From Zygnema cylindricum (taxonomy: Eukaryota > Streptophyta > Zygnematophyceae > Zygnematales > Zygnemataceae), in assembly GCA_037447655.1 (NCBI GenBank), contig JBBHKE010000773.1, positions 64,001-95,681 on the forward strand: a stretch of DNA of 31,681 nt, in the 5' to 3' direction. The first letter of the stretch is position 1. Every line of letters begins with the position of its first letter. Below, one piece after another: positions 9,152-19,693 of the stretch. The notes under the pieces are model-generated. The model ran no database searches. It was not told the origin of the DNA and worked only from the letters and a program-made list of their open reading frames with translations. Made by a program: the position numbers and the translations under genes.

Positions 9152-10314
9152 CATAGTTCAAAAGTAGGTGAAAGTACACCCATACAATATGCCTATTGTA
9201 CGCAAAAGATACAATATACCCTTAAGACCCATATTGTATTGGCCGCAAAATGAAATAAAATAGTAACACGGTTGAGTTGCACATGGATCGATAGAGAATT
9301 AAATGTCATGTCTAAGGGCGTGTCCCCATGTGTTCAAGTAAGGATTTTTTTCCATCGTTTACACAGAAAATGGGACCTCCTACTTGAAAATATTTCGCCG
9401 TACGAAAAATGGGAAAAAACTCAAATACATTTTGCGTCATCTTGGAACTTGAAAGGTACGGCAATTTGGCAGTATTATCATCGCGGCCCACTTCCTGCTC
9501 ATCTTCACACTTGCACTGAAATCAAATTGCGACCTGCTTTTAATCAAAATACTACCCTATTGACGAATAGAAAGCCTGGGTTGCACAAGTCAAAAGTTTC
9601 ATTTGTTTTTTTGCAGTTGGGAGAATACACGAAAAAAAAAATATTTGTCCGTTTGCTTATGTTGTCCACTTGTGGGCGTCTACAAATGTCATTTTGTAGA
9701 CGTAGGCGATTGCTTATGTCGTTCACGTGTGGGCGTCAACAAACGACATTGGCGTCCACAATTGTCCCAGTATGTCAGGAGCTCTTTGCGACGTACAAAT
9801 GTCTGCAGTTTATTCCGAGATCGTTGGCGTTTACAAATGTCAACAGTTTGTTGGCGTCTACAGGTGTCGCAAGTATTGGCGACGTTTACAACTGCCACAT
9901 ATTCAAAATAATGAACGCGCAAGTAACGATTGACATAGGTACACTTTGAAAAGTACGCAATAAAATCAGCGCTAAATTCCAAAATAACGTTTCAAAATAT
10001 CGGTTACATGGGGAAACGCCATAAATTTGAAAAAAAAACGGACTAAAAAATATTTTTGTGAAGTTTTGAGCGATTTTTTATTTACAACGTCAAATTTGGA
10101 CGATCGGACGGTAGCTGATCAAAGTAGCGATCAAGAACATGACATGAAAAGCCTATAACACAACTTACAATAGGACTATTGTCAAATTTGGACGATCGGA
10201 CGGTCGCCGATCAAAGTATCGACTTAAGACAATCGCATGAAAAGCCCATAACACAACTTACGATGAAGGCGCCGACAAAAGACCTACAATAGAAACGCCT
10301 ACTTTTGAACCATG
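9152..10314. mobile_element. DNA transposon H (non-autonomous), interrupted
   Basis: Terminal inverted repeats CATAGTTCAAAAGTAGG at 9152 and its partner CCTACTTTTGAACCATG ending at 10314 (16 of 17 match). Two subterminal repeats near the right end (about 10093-10140 and 10187-10225: AAATTTGGACGATCGGACGG..GATCAAAGTA) look like transposase-binding sites. Without the nested element at 9316-10021 and its duplicated TAA, the element would be about 454 bp. It has no transposase. No clear target duplication was found, so the superfamily is open. Confidence 0.75.
9316..10021. mobile_element. PIF/Harbinger-type MITE nested in transposon H
   Basis: Left terminus GGGCGTGTCCCCATGTG; right terminus, reverse complemented, TGGCGTTTCCCCATGTA. 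It is flanked by a 3-bp duplication TAA (9313-9315 and 10022-10024), as is usual for PIF/Harbinger (TWA). The empty site is visible in the other H copy (TTTAGACATGACG on + at about 6526). Inside, 9670-9895 repeats the word GGCGTCTACAAATGTC and variants in both orientations. The 225-codon frame that runs through it has no transposase features and I treat it as chance. Confidence 0.8.
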
Positions 10315-10349
10315 GCATATATTAAAAAAAGAAACAAATGATAAAAAAC

Positions 10350-11210
10350 TAGTGTTGGGTATCGAGGACCTTTTGCCGATATTCGATATATATCGAATCT
10401 TAGGTACCCGATAATCGATATATCGCTTCGATATATCGAAAATCAAAATATCGTGATATATCGCCGATATATCTGCACGATATATTGTCTCGCCGATATA
10501 TCGAGGCTTTAAAATAAATATATATATATGAAAATTTTCACAGGTCTCCAAAGTCACGTGCCTTCGGACAAGGTGACCATAAAATCTTTGCCGAAAAAAA
10601 AAACGGTTTTTTCCTGAAAGTCAACAGAGTGAAGGAGATCTCTGAGGTACATTGACGTGGTACACTTGCAAAGTACACGTACGTAATACGCAAATACGGA
10701 TTTTCATACGAAAATGGTCGATTTTCAAGTCTTTGGGGATATTAAAGATTTGATTGTCAACTTACAAAGAACCACTCAAATCAGAACATGTATGTAAAAA
10801 CTTGTTTACAAACGATACGCGATGTAACCGAAGCCTCTGTAACACATAAAGTTTGGTGTCCGTATTATTTCATAGACCTCCTGATGTAACCATACCCTAA
10901 ATAAGTAATTACATGAATTACAAAATTAGTACTTTTTTTGTCGGTTACATTTTTGCGGCGTCTACCTTTAAGTCACAGAACGAAAATCACGTCGTACGTG
11001 GCGTATCAGACAATTTGCCTTTTTCGCTAAAATTACATATTATATAGAAATGTAAAATGTTAAATATAAAAAAATACTATATATCGCGATATATTTCGCG
11101 ATAACTTATGTTGGTCTCGGTACGATATATCGAAGATTCTGCTCTATCTATATTCGATATATCGAATATCGAAATTATCGCAATATGAATTTACCCGATA
11201 CCCAACACTA
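10350..11210. mobile_element. hAT-type MITE with CGATATATCG repeats
   Basis: 861 bp with terminal inverted repeats TAGTGTTGGGTATCG (10350) and CGATACCCAACACTA within the right end, which ends at 11210 (the outer right block is CGATACCCAACACTA). It is flanked by 8-bp direct repeats TAAAAAAC (10342-10349) and AAAAAAAC (11211-11218), 7 of 8 identical. Both subterminal regions are packed with the palindrome CGATATATCG and relatives (about 10375-10510 and 11085-11170). No coding capacity. An 8-bp target duplication and this terminus fit the hAT superfamily. Confidence 0.85.
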
Positions 11211-11302
11211 AAAAAAACCCTAAACATTTTTATAGATGTGAAGGATCGCACGGCGCGGCGCGCCGTAAAATGAAATGAAAGGGGGGCTACGTGGACGCTT
11301 GC

Positions 11303-12049
11303 CAGAGGTCGCAAAACGGTCAACCGAAACCGTGACCGACCGTTAACCGACCGCCCGCGCCGGATCCGGAACGGATTCGGTTGCCAAATTTTGGGGGTCG
11401 GGCGGTTACGGTCGGTTGACTCACCAGGAAAAAAAAACGGTCAGTTACGGTTGGTCAAACAAAAAGCCAAAAAAAAATGAAAATTTTGTACTTTTTTTTC
11501 CAACATTATTGTCTTTGTACTTTTGGTATCGTGGAAGTATGTGGCATCATGATTAGGGTAGCAAATGTGACACGGTACTGTAGTAAGCTATTTATTTCGC
11601 AAATCAAAGGGAACGCGACAAAGCGTCGCAAATTTGACACGGTAGTACAATATTCATTTCGCAAATCTTAGAGAACGCGACAAAGCGTCGCAAATCTGAC
11701 ACGGTAGTACAGTATTTATTTTGCAAATCTTAGGGAACGCGACAAAGCGTCGCAAATCTGACACGGTAGTAACACTATTCATTTCGCAAATCTTAGGGAA
11801 TGCGACAAATCGGTATTATTGGCTTATTCCGTCGTACATTGATTAATTTTGTACTTTTTCGTTTACAGGCGGGCACGGTTAGTCGCGAAAAATCAAGATT
11901 CGGTTATTTTTTTTTTCATAAACGACGGTCGGTTAACGGTTAACAATTTTGGAGCGTGACAAAACACGGTCGGGCGTCGGTTACTCAGATTTTGAAAAAA
12001 AAAAACGGTCGGTTTCGGGTATGAATTTTTTTGACTTTTGCGACCTCTG
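11303..12049. mobile_element. hAT-type MITE with perfect 8-bp target duplication
   Basis: 747 bp with 14-bp perfect terminal inverted repeats CAGAGGTCGCAAAA / TTTTGCGACCTCTG. It is flanked by the identical 8-bp duplication ACGCTTGC (11295-11302 and 12050-12057). Subterminal regions hold repeated CGGTC/GGTTAACGG words in both orientations, probable transposase-binding sites. The middle contains a tandem array (11561-11812). No transposase frame. The insertion is well preserved at its borders, suggesting it is young relative to its neighbours. Confidence 0.92.
11561..11812 (+). repeat. 62-67-bp tandem repeat, four units
   Basis: GACACGGTA begins units at 11569, 11636, 11698 and 11760, giving periods of 67, 62 and 62. 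Each unit contains ATTTCGCAAATCTTAGGGAA and GCGACAAAGCGTCGCAAA, the latter with a TTTGCGAC-like core similar to the element's own termini. It lies wholly inside the hAT-type MITE. Confidence 0.85.
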
Positions 12050-12115
12050 ACGCTTGCGCTTCCTCGCCTCACAGCTCTCACCGGTTGTATGTAGCGCGAA
12101 AATTGCAAGGTTCAA

Positions 12116-12620
12116 TACACCGCGCATCGTAATTAGAGTAATGAAAAAACTAGAGTAAAAAAAGAGAAAAAAATAATTAGAGTAATTTACTCTAATTTAT
12201 GTGATAGAACTGTTTCAAAAAGGAATTTACCCTAATTTATGCGGTGTACTCTAATTTGGCAAGCTAATATCCTCTACTGTAAATAAGGTATTCGTACACA
12301 ATTTGACAAAAAGTACAGTTTATCGTCACTATGACGTTTGCACTACGCGGTTTGTTAAAACGCAGTTACATGATAATGGCCTGTATTAAATCATTATTTG
12401 TACTTTTTTACTTATAAAAATACAATTTTGCACGGTCGGACGTCGTCCGTACTCCACACTATTTAAAACGAACATATATTAGAATTAAAAACGCTAATTA
12501 AACCTTACCTTAAAGAGCATAATGAAAAAATTAGAATCATTTACTCTATTTGATGTGATATAGTCGAAATTTCGAGCGACCGAATTAGAGTAATTTACTC
12601 TAATTACTAGTCGCGGTGTA
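12116..12620. mobile_element. TACACC-family MITE, copy A1
   Basis: 505 bp. Left end TACACCGCGCATCGTAATTA continues GAGTAATGAAAAA. The right end is its inverse, TTACTCTAATTACTAG then TCGCGGTGTA. Nearly identical over its whole length to 12847-13351. The termini begin with TA and end with TA, consistent with a TA target duplication (Tc1/mariner-like), but the superfamily is inferred only. Non-coding. Confidence 0.85.
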
Positions 12621-12633
12621 CATACCTTCCCTG

Positions 12634-12848
12634 TACACCGTGAATCGGTATTGGCGTAATGGACGCTATTTAAGGTACCTTTTTTTTAATTCTCAAATAG
12701 AATTATCCACACTATTTTAAAAAAACCCTAATTCCTAATTAAAATAAACGATTTCGTTGAAAATTTCCAAATTCTCAATTAGCGTAAATGACGGTAATTG
12801 TTCCTACACGCTAAAGAAACCTTTACGCGAATAACGATTCACGGTGTA
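12634..12848. mobile_element. TACACC-family MITE, copy B
   Basis: 215 bp with ends TACACCGTGAATCGGTATTG and AATAACGATTCACGGTGTA. It sits 13 bp after A1 and shares its last TA with the first TA of A2. Shorter and different inside from A1/A2, but with the same outer terminal repeat. Confidence 0.8.
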
Positions 12849-13351
12849 CACCGCGCATCGTAATTAGAGTAATGAAAAAATTAGAGTAAAAAAAGAGAAA
12901 AAAGTAATTAGAGTAATTTACTCTAATTTATGTGATAGAGCTGTTTCAAAAAGGAATTTACTCTAATTTATGCGGTGTACACTAATTTGGCAAGCTAATA
13001 TCCTCTACTGTAAATAAGGTATTTGTACAGAATCTAACAAACGTACAGTTTATCGTCACTATGACGTTTGCACTACGCAGTTTGTTAAAACGCAGTTACA
13101 TGATAATGGCCTGTATTAAATCATTATTTGTACTTTTTTACTTATAAAAGTACAATTTTGCACGGTCGGACGTCGTCCGTACTCCACACTATTTAAAACG
13201 AACATATATTAGAATTAAAAATGCTAATTAAACCTTACCCCTAAATAGCATAATGAAAAAATTAGAATCATTTACTCTATTTGATGTGACATAGTCGAAA
13301 TTTCGAGCGACCGAATTAGAGTAATCTACTCTAATCACGATTCGCGGTGTA
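12847..13351. mobile_element. TACACC-family MITE, copy A2
   Basis: 505 bp, same orientation and length as A1, differing by scattered substitutions (for example ATTTACTCT versus CTACTCT near the right end). Ends TACACCGCGCATCG and CGATTCGCGGTGTA. The order A1-B-A2 looks like a small composite. Confidence 0.85.
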
Positions 13352-13659
13352 GTTGTTCCATTCGAGATTTCTTTGCCTTTTTTAGTAATAATCATGATTT
13401 TTTACATTTTTACTTTTCGTAAATTTCGTATACTTTTCACTGTACGTAAAAAATGTAGGATTTTTTTTGAAAAAGTGACGATAAATCACAAAATCGAATC
13501 GAACTAGCTATTTTTGACGTGGCCGATCTTCTTGTTACGTCACAGTTTGTTGAAAGTCAAAGTCGGTCAGCGCATTTTATAAACACTTCAGTTGTTTCAT
13601 GCGCAAATTCATTGCGTTTCATGCGGGCGTTTTATGCGAAAGGAACATCTTTTGCATTA
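13352..13659. repeat. Dispersed repeat Y, uninterrupted copy (in 13545-13650)
   Basis: AAAGTCAAAGTCGGTCAGCG, CATTTTATAAAC, AAATTCATTGCGTTTCATGC and GTTTTATGCGAAAGGAAC match the two halves at 26705-26765 and 27224-27275, where a 449-bp insertion splits the repeat. The first 190 bases of this span are AT-rich and without signal. Confidence 0.6.
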
Positions 13660-16310
13660 AACCCTAATTGGCCCAATGGAGCCAAACCCTAACACCATTT
13701 TGTACATTGTACCCCAAAATCCCCCAATGGAGCACTGAGATAGCAGCTTCCGTACATAGGCTGATGCCATGGGTGCTTGAGCTGTTACAGCAGAAATTAG
13801 TACTACAGAAAGATAAATTTTATTTCAAAAAGTGCGATGACTAAAAGGTCAACACGTGGGAGGTGGTCTGGTGTACGGCAAAAGACCCACTACAGTACTG
13901 TAGGTATAACGAACTAACTCACTAACGCCAAAACTATCCGGCCACCTGAACCAATCATTGCTCTTTAAAAAACTTTCGTGATCAACGCATTCATTCTGAC
14001 CGCAAAAAAATGTTTGAAAGATCTGATTCCGTACTATTTATCTTTTGTGAGCGTAGCAAGACAAACACGATTCTTGCCATTTTCGCGGATTCCACGCTGT
14101 AATCGCCCACCCATTGTGTCCGTACATCTGAGGCTTTTCCGTACAAATCAATTCACTTTCCAACTACCAACAAATCACATTTCAACTATCGTCACAGCCC
14201 TCAACCAACTTCGCACGTGTCCCCAAAATCGGTACGTCTACCTTCCATCACGCTAACGTTATTATAATTAATACCTACTGACAGAATTACTGCCGCTCAA
14301 ATTCCATGATTTCCGGAAATTTCTGACAAACGGTTTTGGAGCCCGGGAAGTCTCATAGTACGACAAAAAAGGGAGCAGTTGGAAGTCCTCCCTATATTTA
14401 GCGAGGACACACCGATTTGACATATTGTACGAAACCACAATTTTTTTGTGACCAGCAGCTACCCTAAAAAACCCAAAAATATGCAGAAAAACAAAAAAGG
14501 AAAACCTAAAAAAAAAAGAGAAACTCCTCTAGCATCCCTGCACGACCAAAAAAGTGAAAAACAGCTCATGTCGTTTCTCATTGGCTAATGTTTTCTTATT
14601 ATGATTTATTTAGGTGGAAGCTACAGTACAGTACTGTATTTTCGCTTCTAGTACCTTATGTGGATTTCCGTACACATTTTTTGGGCGTTATGTATGTATA
14701 ATTACACGTGTAGCCTTCAGAACCGACCAGTGAAATTGGTGGTGTGTTTAGTTTTTTTTTCCGCAATCTTAGGGCATTGGGCGAAAAATACAAAACGTCA
14801 AGCTTCGAAAATGTCGCAAAAAATGTGACACGTGGATAATATCGAAGCCGTTCGATACAGACGAGAGACAATCGTCGAATGCATAACTTATGAAATTAAA
14901 TGATGACTATTAAAGGCCGGTTCACACGTGAGAAAAACATTACTGTATTTTTCACGCTTGCGAAATCGTCACAAGCGTGAAACCTGTCGCACGCCGTGCT
15001 GCCGTTTTCCGCGGTTGAAAAGCCGTTAAATCTCATGTTTTCCCGCCAAACATATCATTACAGACATTGATTTTTCGACTTCGTTTGTCGGTCCAATGGA
15101 AGCGAGGCAAAATCGAAAACTAAAAATGATCTCGGACCAAAATGCAACCTCTTTGGTCCATTCTGGCGTCCACGTCACGAAGTTTGACCTAATTCGATTC
15201 CGTACAATGGGAAGATACGAATTGAAGTCCTGTGCAGTATAAACAATATACACTTTTAAGTGGCGTCTATTTTCCCGTTAACCTTGAAATGCGTGGGACG
15301 CCGCCGTACAACAAATTTGCAGCGTGAAAAGAACAGTACGGTCTAAAAACTTAAAAGAAAACTTGTATACATAGCGGTTTTTTAGAATGTTACATGTCTA
15401 CACGTGGCAATATCTGGTAGCTTTACGCGTAGAAATAAATCGTGACATGCGCCGATTTCTGGACACGTGTACATTTTCATTCGTTAACATCGGATATAGA
15501 GTTGAGTACCAAATTTGTCTTTTTGCGCTCTTTACAACAAATCTGATTACGAACGCCGACAGCTTTCATTTTTCGTGCGTCGAAGCGCCAAGATATTTGT
15601 ACGGATTATTACACAAAGGTACAAGATGGCGAAAAAGCAAAAAAAACAAAAAAACAAAAAAAAGGGCGACAAAAGCTCCAACATTTATTTAAAACGGAAA
15701 CGTTAAAAAAGCAAAAAACTTGCCCTAAAATAACACCAAAAGCGCATCGTGTCAAACTTCCGCCATCAACGGCTGTCAGTGTATGAAGACCAACCTTACA
15801 ACGGCACAATTTTCTTGTCCGTCGAAATCTACACTGTAGTCGCACGAAATCAACTGCATATCCGCACAGAATCTGGAGTATTCGCACAGAACCACCACCA
15901 GCCCAAAAATTATGACCCACAAACCGGGTGTGCACGCGGATACTGACGCTGTGTGGTACCACCAGCCAAGGCCGCATTCTGATAGGGATTGGTTACTGGC
16001 TTTAGTAATGAAACGACATCTTTACGGAAAAATATTATCCACTTTGCCACAGGCGCGAATTTGTGAGATGGCAGTCACGAACGGTCATCGTACGGAAAAC
16101 TGACGCCGTCAACGGCTCCACTGTGCAGACCGATGACCGACATTTGGCAACGGTCATAAATGCCATCTCTAAAGGACCAAAGTAACGGAACAAAAGGTCA
16201 CAAAATAAACTCAGAAGAAGAGGACAAAATCGCTGATGACCACTTTTAATGTCACGCGGATGAAAAAAGAAAAAAAAAAAAAAAAACAGCAATAAATGGG
16301 AAAAAAAGGG
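13660..16310. other. Gene-free intergenic DNA
   Basis: No exon or RNA gene can be supported. Visible items are telomere-like ACCCTAA words at 13660-13700, the 14-bp palindrome CTACAGTACTGTAG near 13891, a related palindrome ACAGTACTGT near 14627, and a transposon-terminus-like word GGCCGGTTCACACGTG at about 14916 for which I found no partner. CACGTG occurs at about 13853, 14216, 14705, 14829, 14927, 15403 and 15463. Frames of 60-122 codons in 13978-15977 have no recognisable motif. Confidence 0.5.
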
Positions 16311-16479
16311 AAAACAAATTGAGAGAGAGAGAGGGGAGAGGGAGAGGAGAGAGAAAAAGTGAGGGAGGAATAGGGAGTGAGGGAGAGTAGGGAGAGAGAG
16401 GGAGAGGGAGAGGGAGAGGGAGAGGGAGAGGGAGAGGGAGAGAGAGAGAGAGAGAGGGGGAGAGAGAGGGGGAGAGAGG

Positions 16480-16517
<38 letters not shown>

Positions 16518-16800
16518 AGAGAGGGGAGTGGGAGGGACGGAGGGAACGAAAGAGGGAAAGAGAGCGCAAGTAAAGATTGAGACTGTAAGGAAAGAAAGGA
16601 GGAGAAGGACGGAGAGAGAGGGAGAGGGGGAGGGGAAGGGGAGAGGAAAATAGGGTAAGGGTGTGCGGAAGGGAGAGGGAGAGTGGAAGGGTGGAAGAGA
16701 GAGAGGAAGAGAGGAAGGGAGATAGGGAGACTTAGAGGGATGAGAGGAGAGAGAAAGAGAGGGAGGAGGAGGGGAGAGGGAGAGGATGAGGGTGAGATGC
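16311..16800 (+). repeat. Homopurine (GA-rich) tract
   Basis: Almost only A and G on the plus strand for about 490 bases: (AG)n, (GGGAGA)n and irregular GGA mixtures, with only scattered C/T interruptions. The complementary strand gives long Ser/Leu/Pro frames (up to 266 codons) that are artefacts of the repeat. Confidence 0.9.
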
Positions 16801-17849
16801 CTGGAGTCACTATTGGGAAACGTGACAATTGTCACAATAGGAGGAGAACTCCCTTAATGAAGATGACGTGGCGGTAAGTTTTTTTTACTTTATTTGTATA
16901 TGTTGATATTTTGATTTTTGGGAAATTAAGGAAAGTGGATGGGGAAGACTACTTATTTATTTTTTAATTAATTAATTAATTGATTTATTTATTTATTAAT
17001 TGATTGATTTCTTTGTTTGTTTATTTTTAAGATTTTGTTTTTTTTTGTGTTAAAAGGTTTGGGAAATCTAGGAGGGTTCGGTGGGAATAGTCGGTTTTTT
17101 TTGTTTATTATTAAAATAAAAAATAAGAAAAAAAATCTATGTATGTATATAAAAATTGACTTTTTAAAAAAGAAATTCATTTTGGGTAAAAAGAAAAAAA
17201 AAAAAAAACGGAAAAACGGCTTATAAAAAAGTTTATTTTTTTTGAATTTTAATATAACCTTTTTTTTTTTCCTCCTCTCCTATTTATTTTTTTTTTTTTT
17301 TTTTTTTTCCCTCCTGACCTGAAATTCCGAAAAGGCACCTGTATTCTTGAAATATAATAAAAATAAAAATGCATAAATTAAATTAATAAATGTTGAAATT
17401 TCCAATTTTACACACACTTATGGGAATTTGAAAACTTAATTTGAAAATGAACATTAGAAAATTCAGTTTAATGAAAATGTCAATAAAATTTAGGGAAGGA
17501 AGTAGGAATTTTCAGAGAAGTAATTTTAAATTTGTAAAATACTTCATTTACATTTTAAAATCTTGAAATTTCATTCTTCAATTTCCTTTTTTACATATTT
17601 TCGATTTCTTCCTTATGTCCCATATTTAAGTATATATATACATTTTTTTTTTCTTTACTTGTTTACATACATTTCTTAATTGGGGAAATCAGGGGAAACT
17701 CAGAACTTTAAATACTAAACAAAGTATTAAAGAAAGCATGTTTGTCTCAAGTGAAAAATTAAATATTCAAAGTTCACATGTTTTTGATTCACTTTTCGGT
17801 AGGTAGAGTTGGACGTTTAACATAAGGCATAGAAAACTGAAAACTTCGG
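16801..17849. other. AT-rich gene-free DNA with poly-T runs
   Basis: Contains (TTAA)/(ATTT)-type low complexity at 16955-17030, A/T homopolymers around 17190-17310 (the longest about 23 T at 17287-17309) and plain AT-rich DNA to 17840. No exon seen. Confidence 0.6.
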
Positions 17850-18592
17850 CATTGGACATTGAACATGAGACATTAGATATTTAACGTTGAACATTGGACA
17901 ATAAATTTGAACATTAGATATTGGACATTGGACAAAAGAAATTGGATATTGATCAATGAGACCGAGGATTGAACACTGGATGTTGGGTACAATTCATTAA
18001 ACATTGGACATTGGATATTGGGTATTGATTATTAAATACTTGACATTGAACATTGAAAAACGAACATTAGACACTGAGATTGAAGATTGGAAACTACTCA
18101 ATGGACATTGGGTATTGGACAATGAACATTGCATGTTAGGAAATTGGATATTTGACCTTGACATTGGTCATTGAACATTGGATATTGGACATTAGACATT
18201 GAACATTGGACATTGAACATTGGACATTGGACATTGGACATTGAACATTGGACATTGAACATTGAACATTGAACATTGAACATTGGACATTGGACATTAA
18301 ACATTGAACATTGAACATTAGACATTGGACATTGGACATTGGACATCGGACAGTGGACAGTGGACATTGGACATTGAACATTGGACATTGTACATAGGAA
18401 ATTCATTGGACATTGGACATTGGACATTGAACATTGAACATTGGACATTGGACAATAGACATTAGACATTGGAAAATGGACACTGGACCTTGGGCTTTGG
18501 GCATTGGACATTGAATAGTGATCAATGGATATTTCGACATTGGACATTGGACGTTAGACAAGAATCATTGGACATTGGACATTGGACAAGAT
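17850..18592 (+). repeat. Heptamer minisatellite (GGACATT)n
   Basis: Degenerate array of 7-base units GGACATT/GAACATT/AGACATT (for example TTGGACATTGGACATTGGAC), densest at 18170-18450 and decaying outward. Because 7 is not a multiple of 3, the minus strand is open for long stretches and reads a 7-residue repeat (S-N-V-Q-C-P-M) in more than one frame. I regard those frames as artefacts. A related array of the opposite orientation lies at 30195-30712. Confidence 0.92.
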
Positions 18593-18875
18593 ATAATTGG
18601 TGTTTTTTTTACGTACACATACTGGTCATTGAACAACTATTAAAAATGAAACATACAAATATCAATTGCTTGTAGAAAAGCTTGACAATTTTCTATTTTT
18701 TGTGGTCTATCTTCATAAGTTCATTTTGAAATGCAATGCAAAATTATATTTTGTTTTTAAAAACTCTTTTCTTTAGTGTCTAAGAAACTTGTAGGTTTTA
18801 TTAGGTCCTATAAAAAAAATTATAAACATTTATAAACAAACTAAGATCTTCTCCACACTTAAAACTAAATCTTAC
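18593..18875. other. AT-rich DNA before the S41 exon
   Basis: No gene. Could hold the promoter or the end of an upstream intron. TATA-like words (ATTATAAACATTTATAAAC at about 18818) lie 40-60 bases upstream of the first ATG of the next exon. Confidence 0.4.
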
Positions 18876-19470
18876 ATGTCCTTCTCTCGTTTATCTTTGT
18901 ACCTTTGCAGGGAAAAATCGCAATATTTTAGAACAAACAGTTTTATTTCTGGAAACTTTTTCCGAGACTTCACTTTTTGGATCCTTTTTCTTTTACTAAT
19001 TTTGTCATTTAATGGACAACTTTTGTGTGCCGCGGGACTACCCGATCCATGTGAGACTGTTGGAAAACTGTTCCACAACCGATATCCGGTTTTACCATCA
19101 CAATATGTAGCGTGTTTGAAAACTTTTCCCTTTCAACCCCAACAAGCGAAAACGATTTTAAATATTGTTTGGAAAACGCTTATAAAAATTTATCCGTATA
19201 CGGATATCGCCATCAGATCTCCTGATATGCGGATTTATAGTCAAACTCGTCTTCGAAAACAGCTCAAACGAATCGGAAATACGACTTATAAAAACGATTT
19301 CGAATTTCATCGAGATCTCGAAAAAGTTATCGATTCTCTGAAAGACAGTCATACGGCCTGGACACCCCAATGTTTTGGAGGAGCGATAAGAACTTTTAAC
19401 GGAATTCCCATGGTTCAAGTTTTCAGTCAAAAGAAGAACAGAACTGTTGTTAAAATCGCTCCTTTAGAAG
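18876..19470 (+). CDS. S41-type peptidase, N-terminal exon (partial gene)
   Basis: Open for 198 codons and one base from an ATG at 18876 to a donor G|GTAATAA at 19471. Residues about 29-51 form a hydrophobic segment (FWILFLLLILSF) followed by C-A-A-G, a likely signal peptide or anchor. The mature part starts D-P-C-E-T-V and carries PSQYVACLKTFPFQPQQAK, then TTYKNDFEFHRDLEKVIDSL, then KDSHTAWTPQCFGG and F-N-G-I-P-M-V. This order is that of the N-terminal domain of fungal/oomycete-type S41 (tail-specific, CPAF-like) secreted peptidases, from memory of the family. The catalytic Ser/Lys domain would be in later exons and is not found here. Start is uncertain: CTTTGCAG at 18903-18910 is a good acceptor, so the exon may instead begin at 18911 with the ATG in intron. 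The next downstream exons on this strand encode PNPase, in matching phase. Confidence 0.7.
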
Positions 19471-19693
19471 GTAATAAATTATGATAATTTCTCCTCAAAA
19501 CTGTATTCTGGTTTTATTTTGTTATCCTAATGTGATATTATAACCCTAATTTAAGTCTCTCTCTCTGCCAGTCTCTCTCATCTATCTCTCACTCCGCTCT
19601 CCTCTCTCCTCTTTCTTCTCTCTCCTCTCTCTCCTCTCTCTCTCTCTGCCCCTCCCTTTTTCTTCTTGTTTCTTTTCGTCTTTCAATGTTCAG
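19471..19693 (+). other. Intron candidate between S41 and PNPase exons
   Basis: 223 bases from GTAATA to TTCAG (phase 1). The middle (19557-19660) is a CT-rich tract, (TCTC)n, that can act as a polypyrimidine tract. A second possible acceptor, GACCAG, lies inside the next exon at 19714-19719. No other exon fits in this gap. Confidence 0.5.

Noticed and set aside
9272-9949. 225-codon frame as a transposase
   Set aside because: It crosses the border of the nested element at 9316 and is made largely of the element's repeated words; no DDE or zinc-finger pattern.
14880-15020. Transposon terminus GGCCGGTTCACACGTG
   Set aside because: No inverted partner or target duplication found in the window.
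15609-15977. 122-codon minus-strand frame
   Set aside because: No recognisable motif, no splice or start context; overlaps A-rich low-complexity DNA.
16035-16835. Long minus-strand Ser/Leu/Pro-rich frames (up to 266 codons)
   Set aside because: They are translations of the GA-rich repeat, present in several frames at once; no domain, no splice context.
18098-18547. Repetitive S-N-V-Q-C-P-M protein, 149 codons
   Set aside because: Product of a 7-base repeat, which reads the same 7-residue motif in different frames; no start context or other support.
17850-18592. CRISPR array
   Set aside because: Repeats are 7 bases, contiguous and degenerate; no spacers, no cas genes, eukaryotic DNA.
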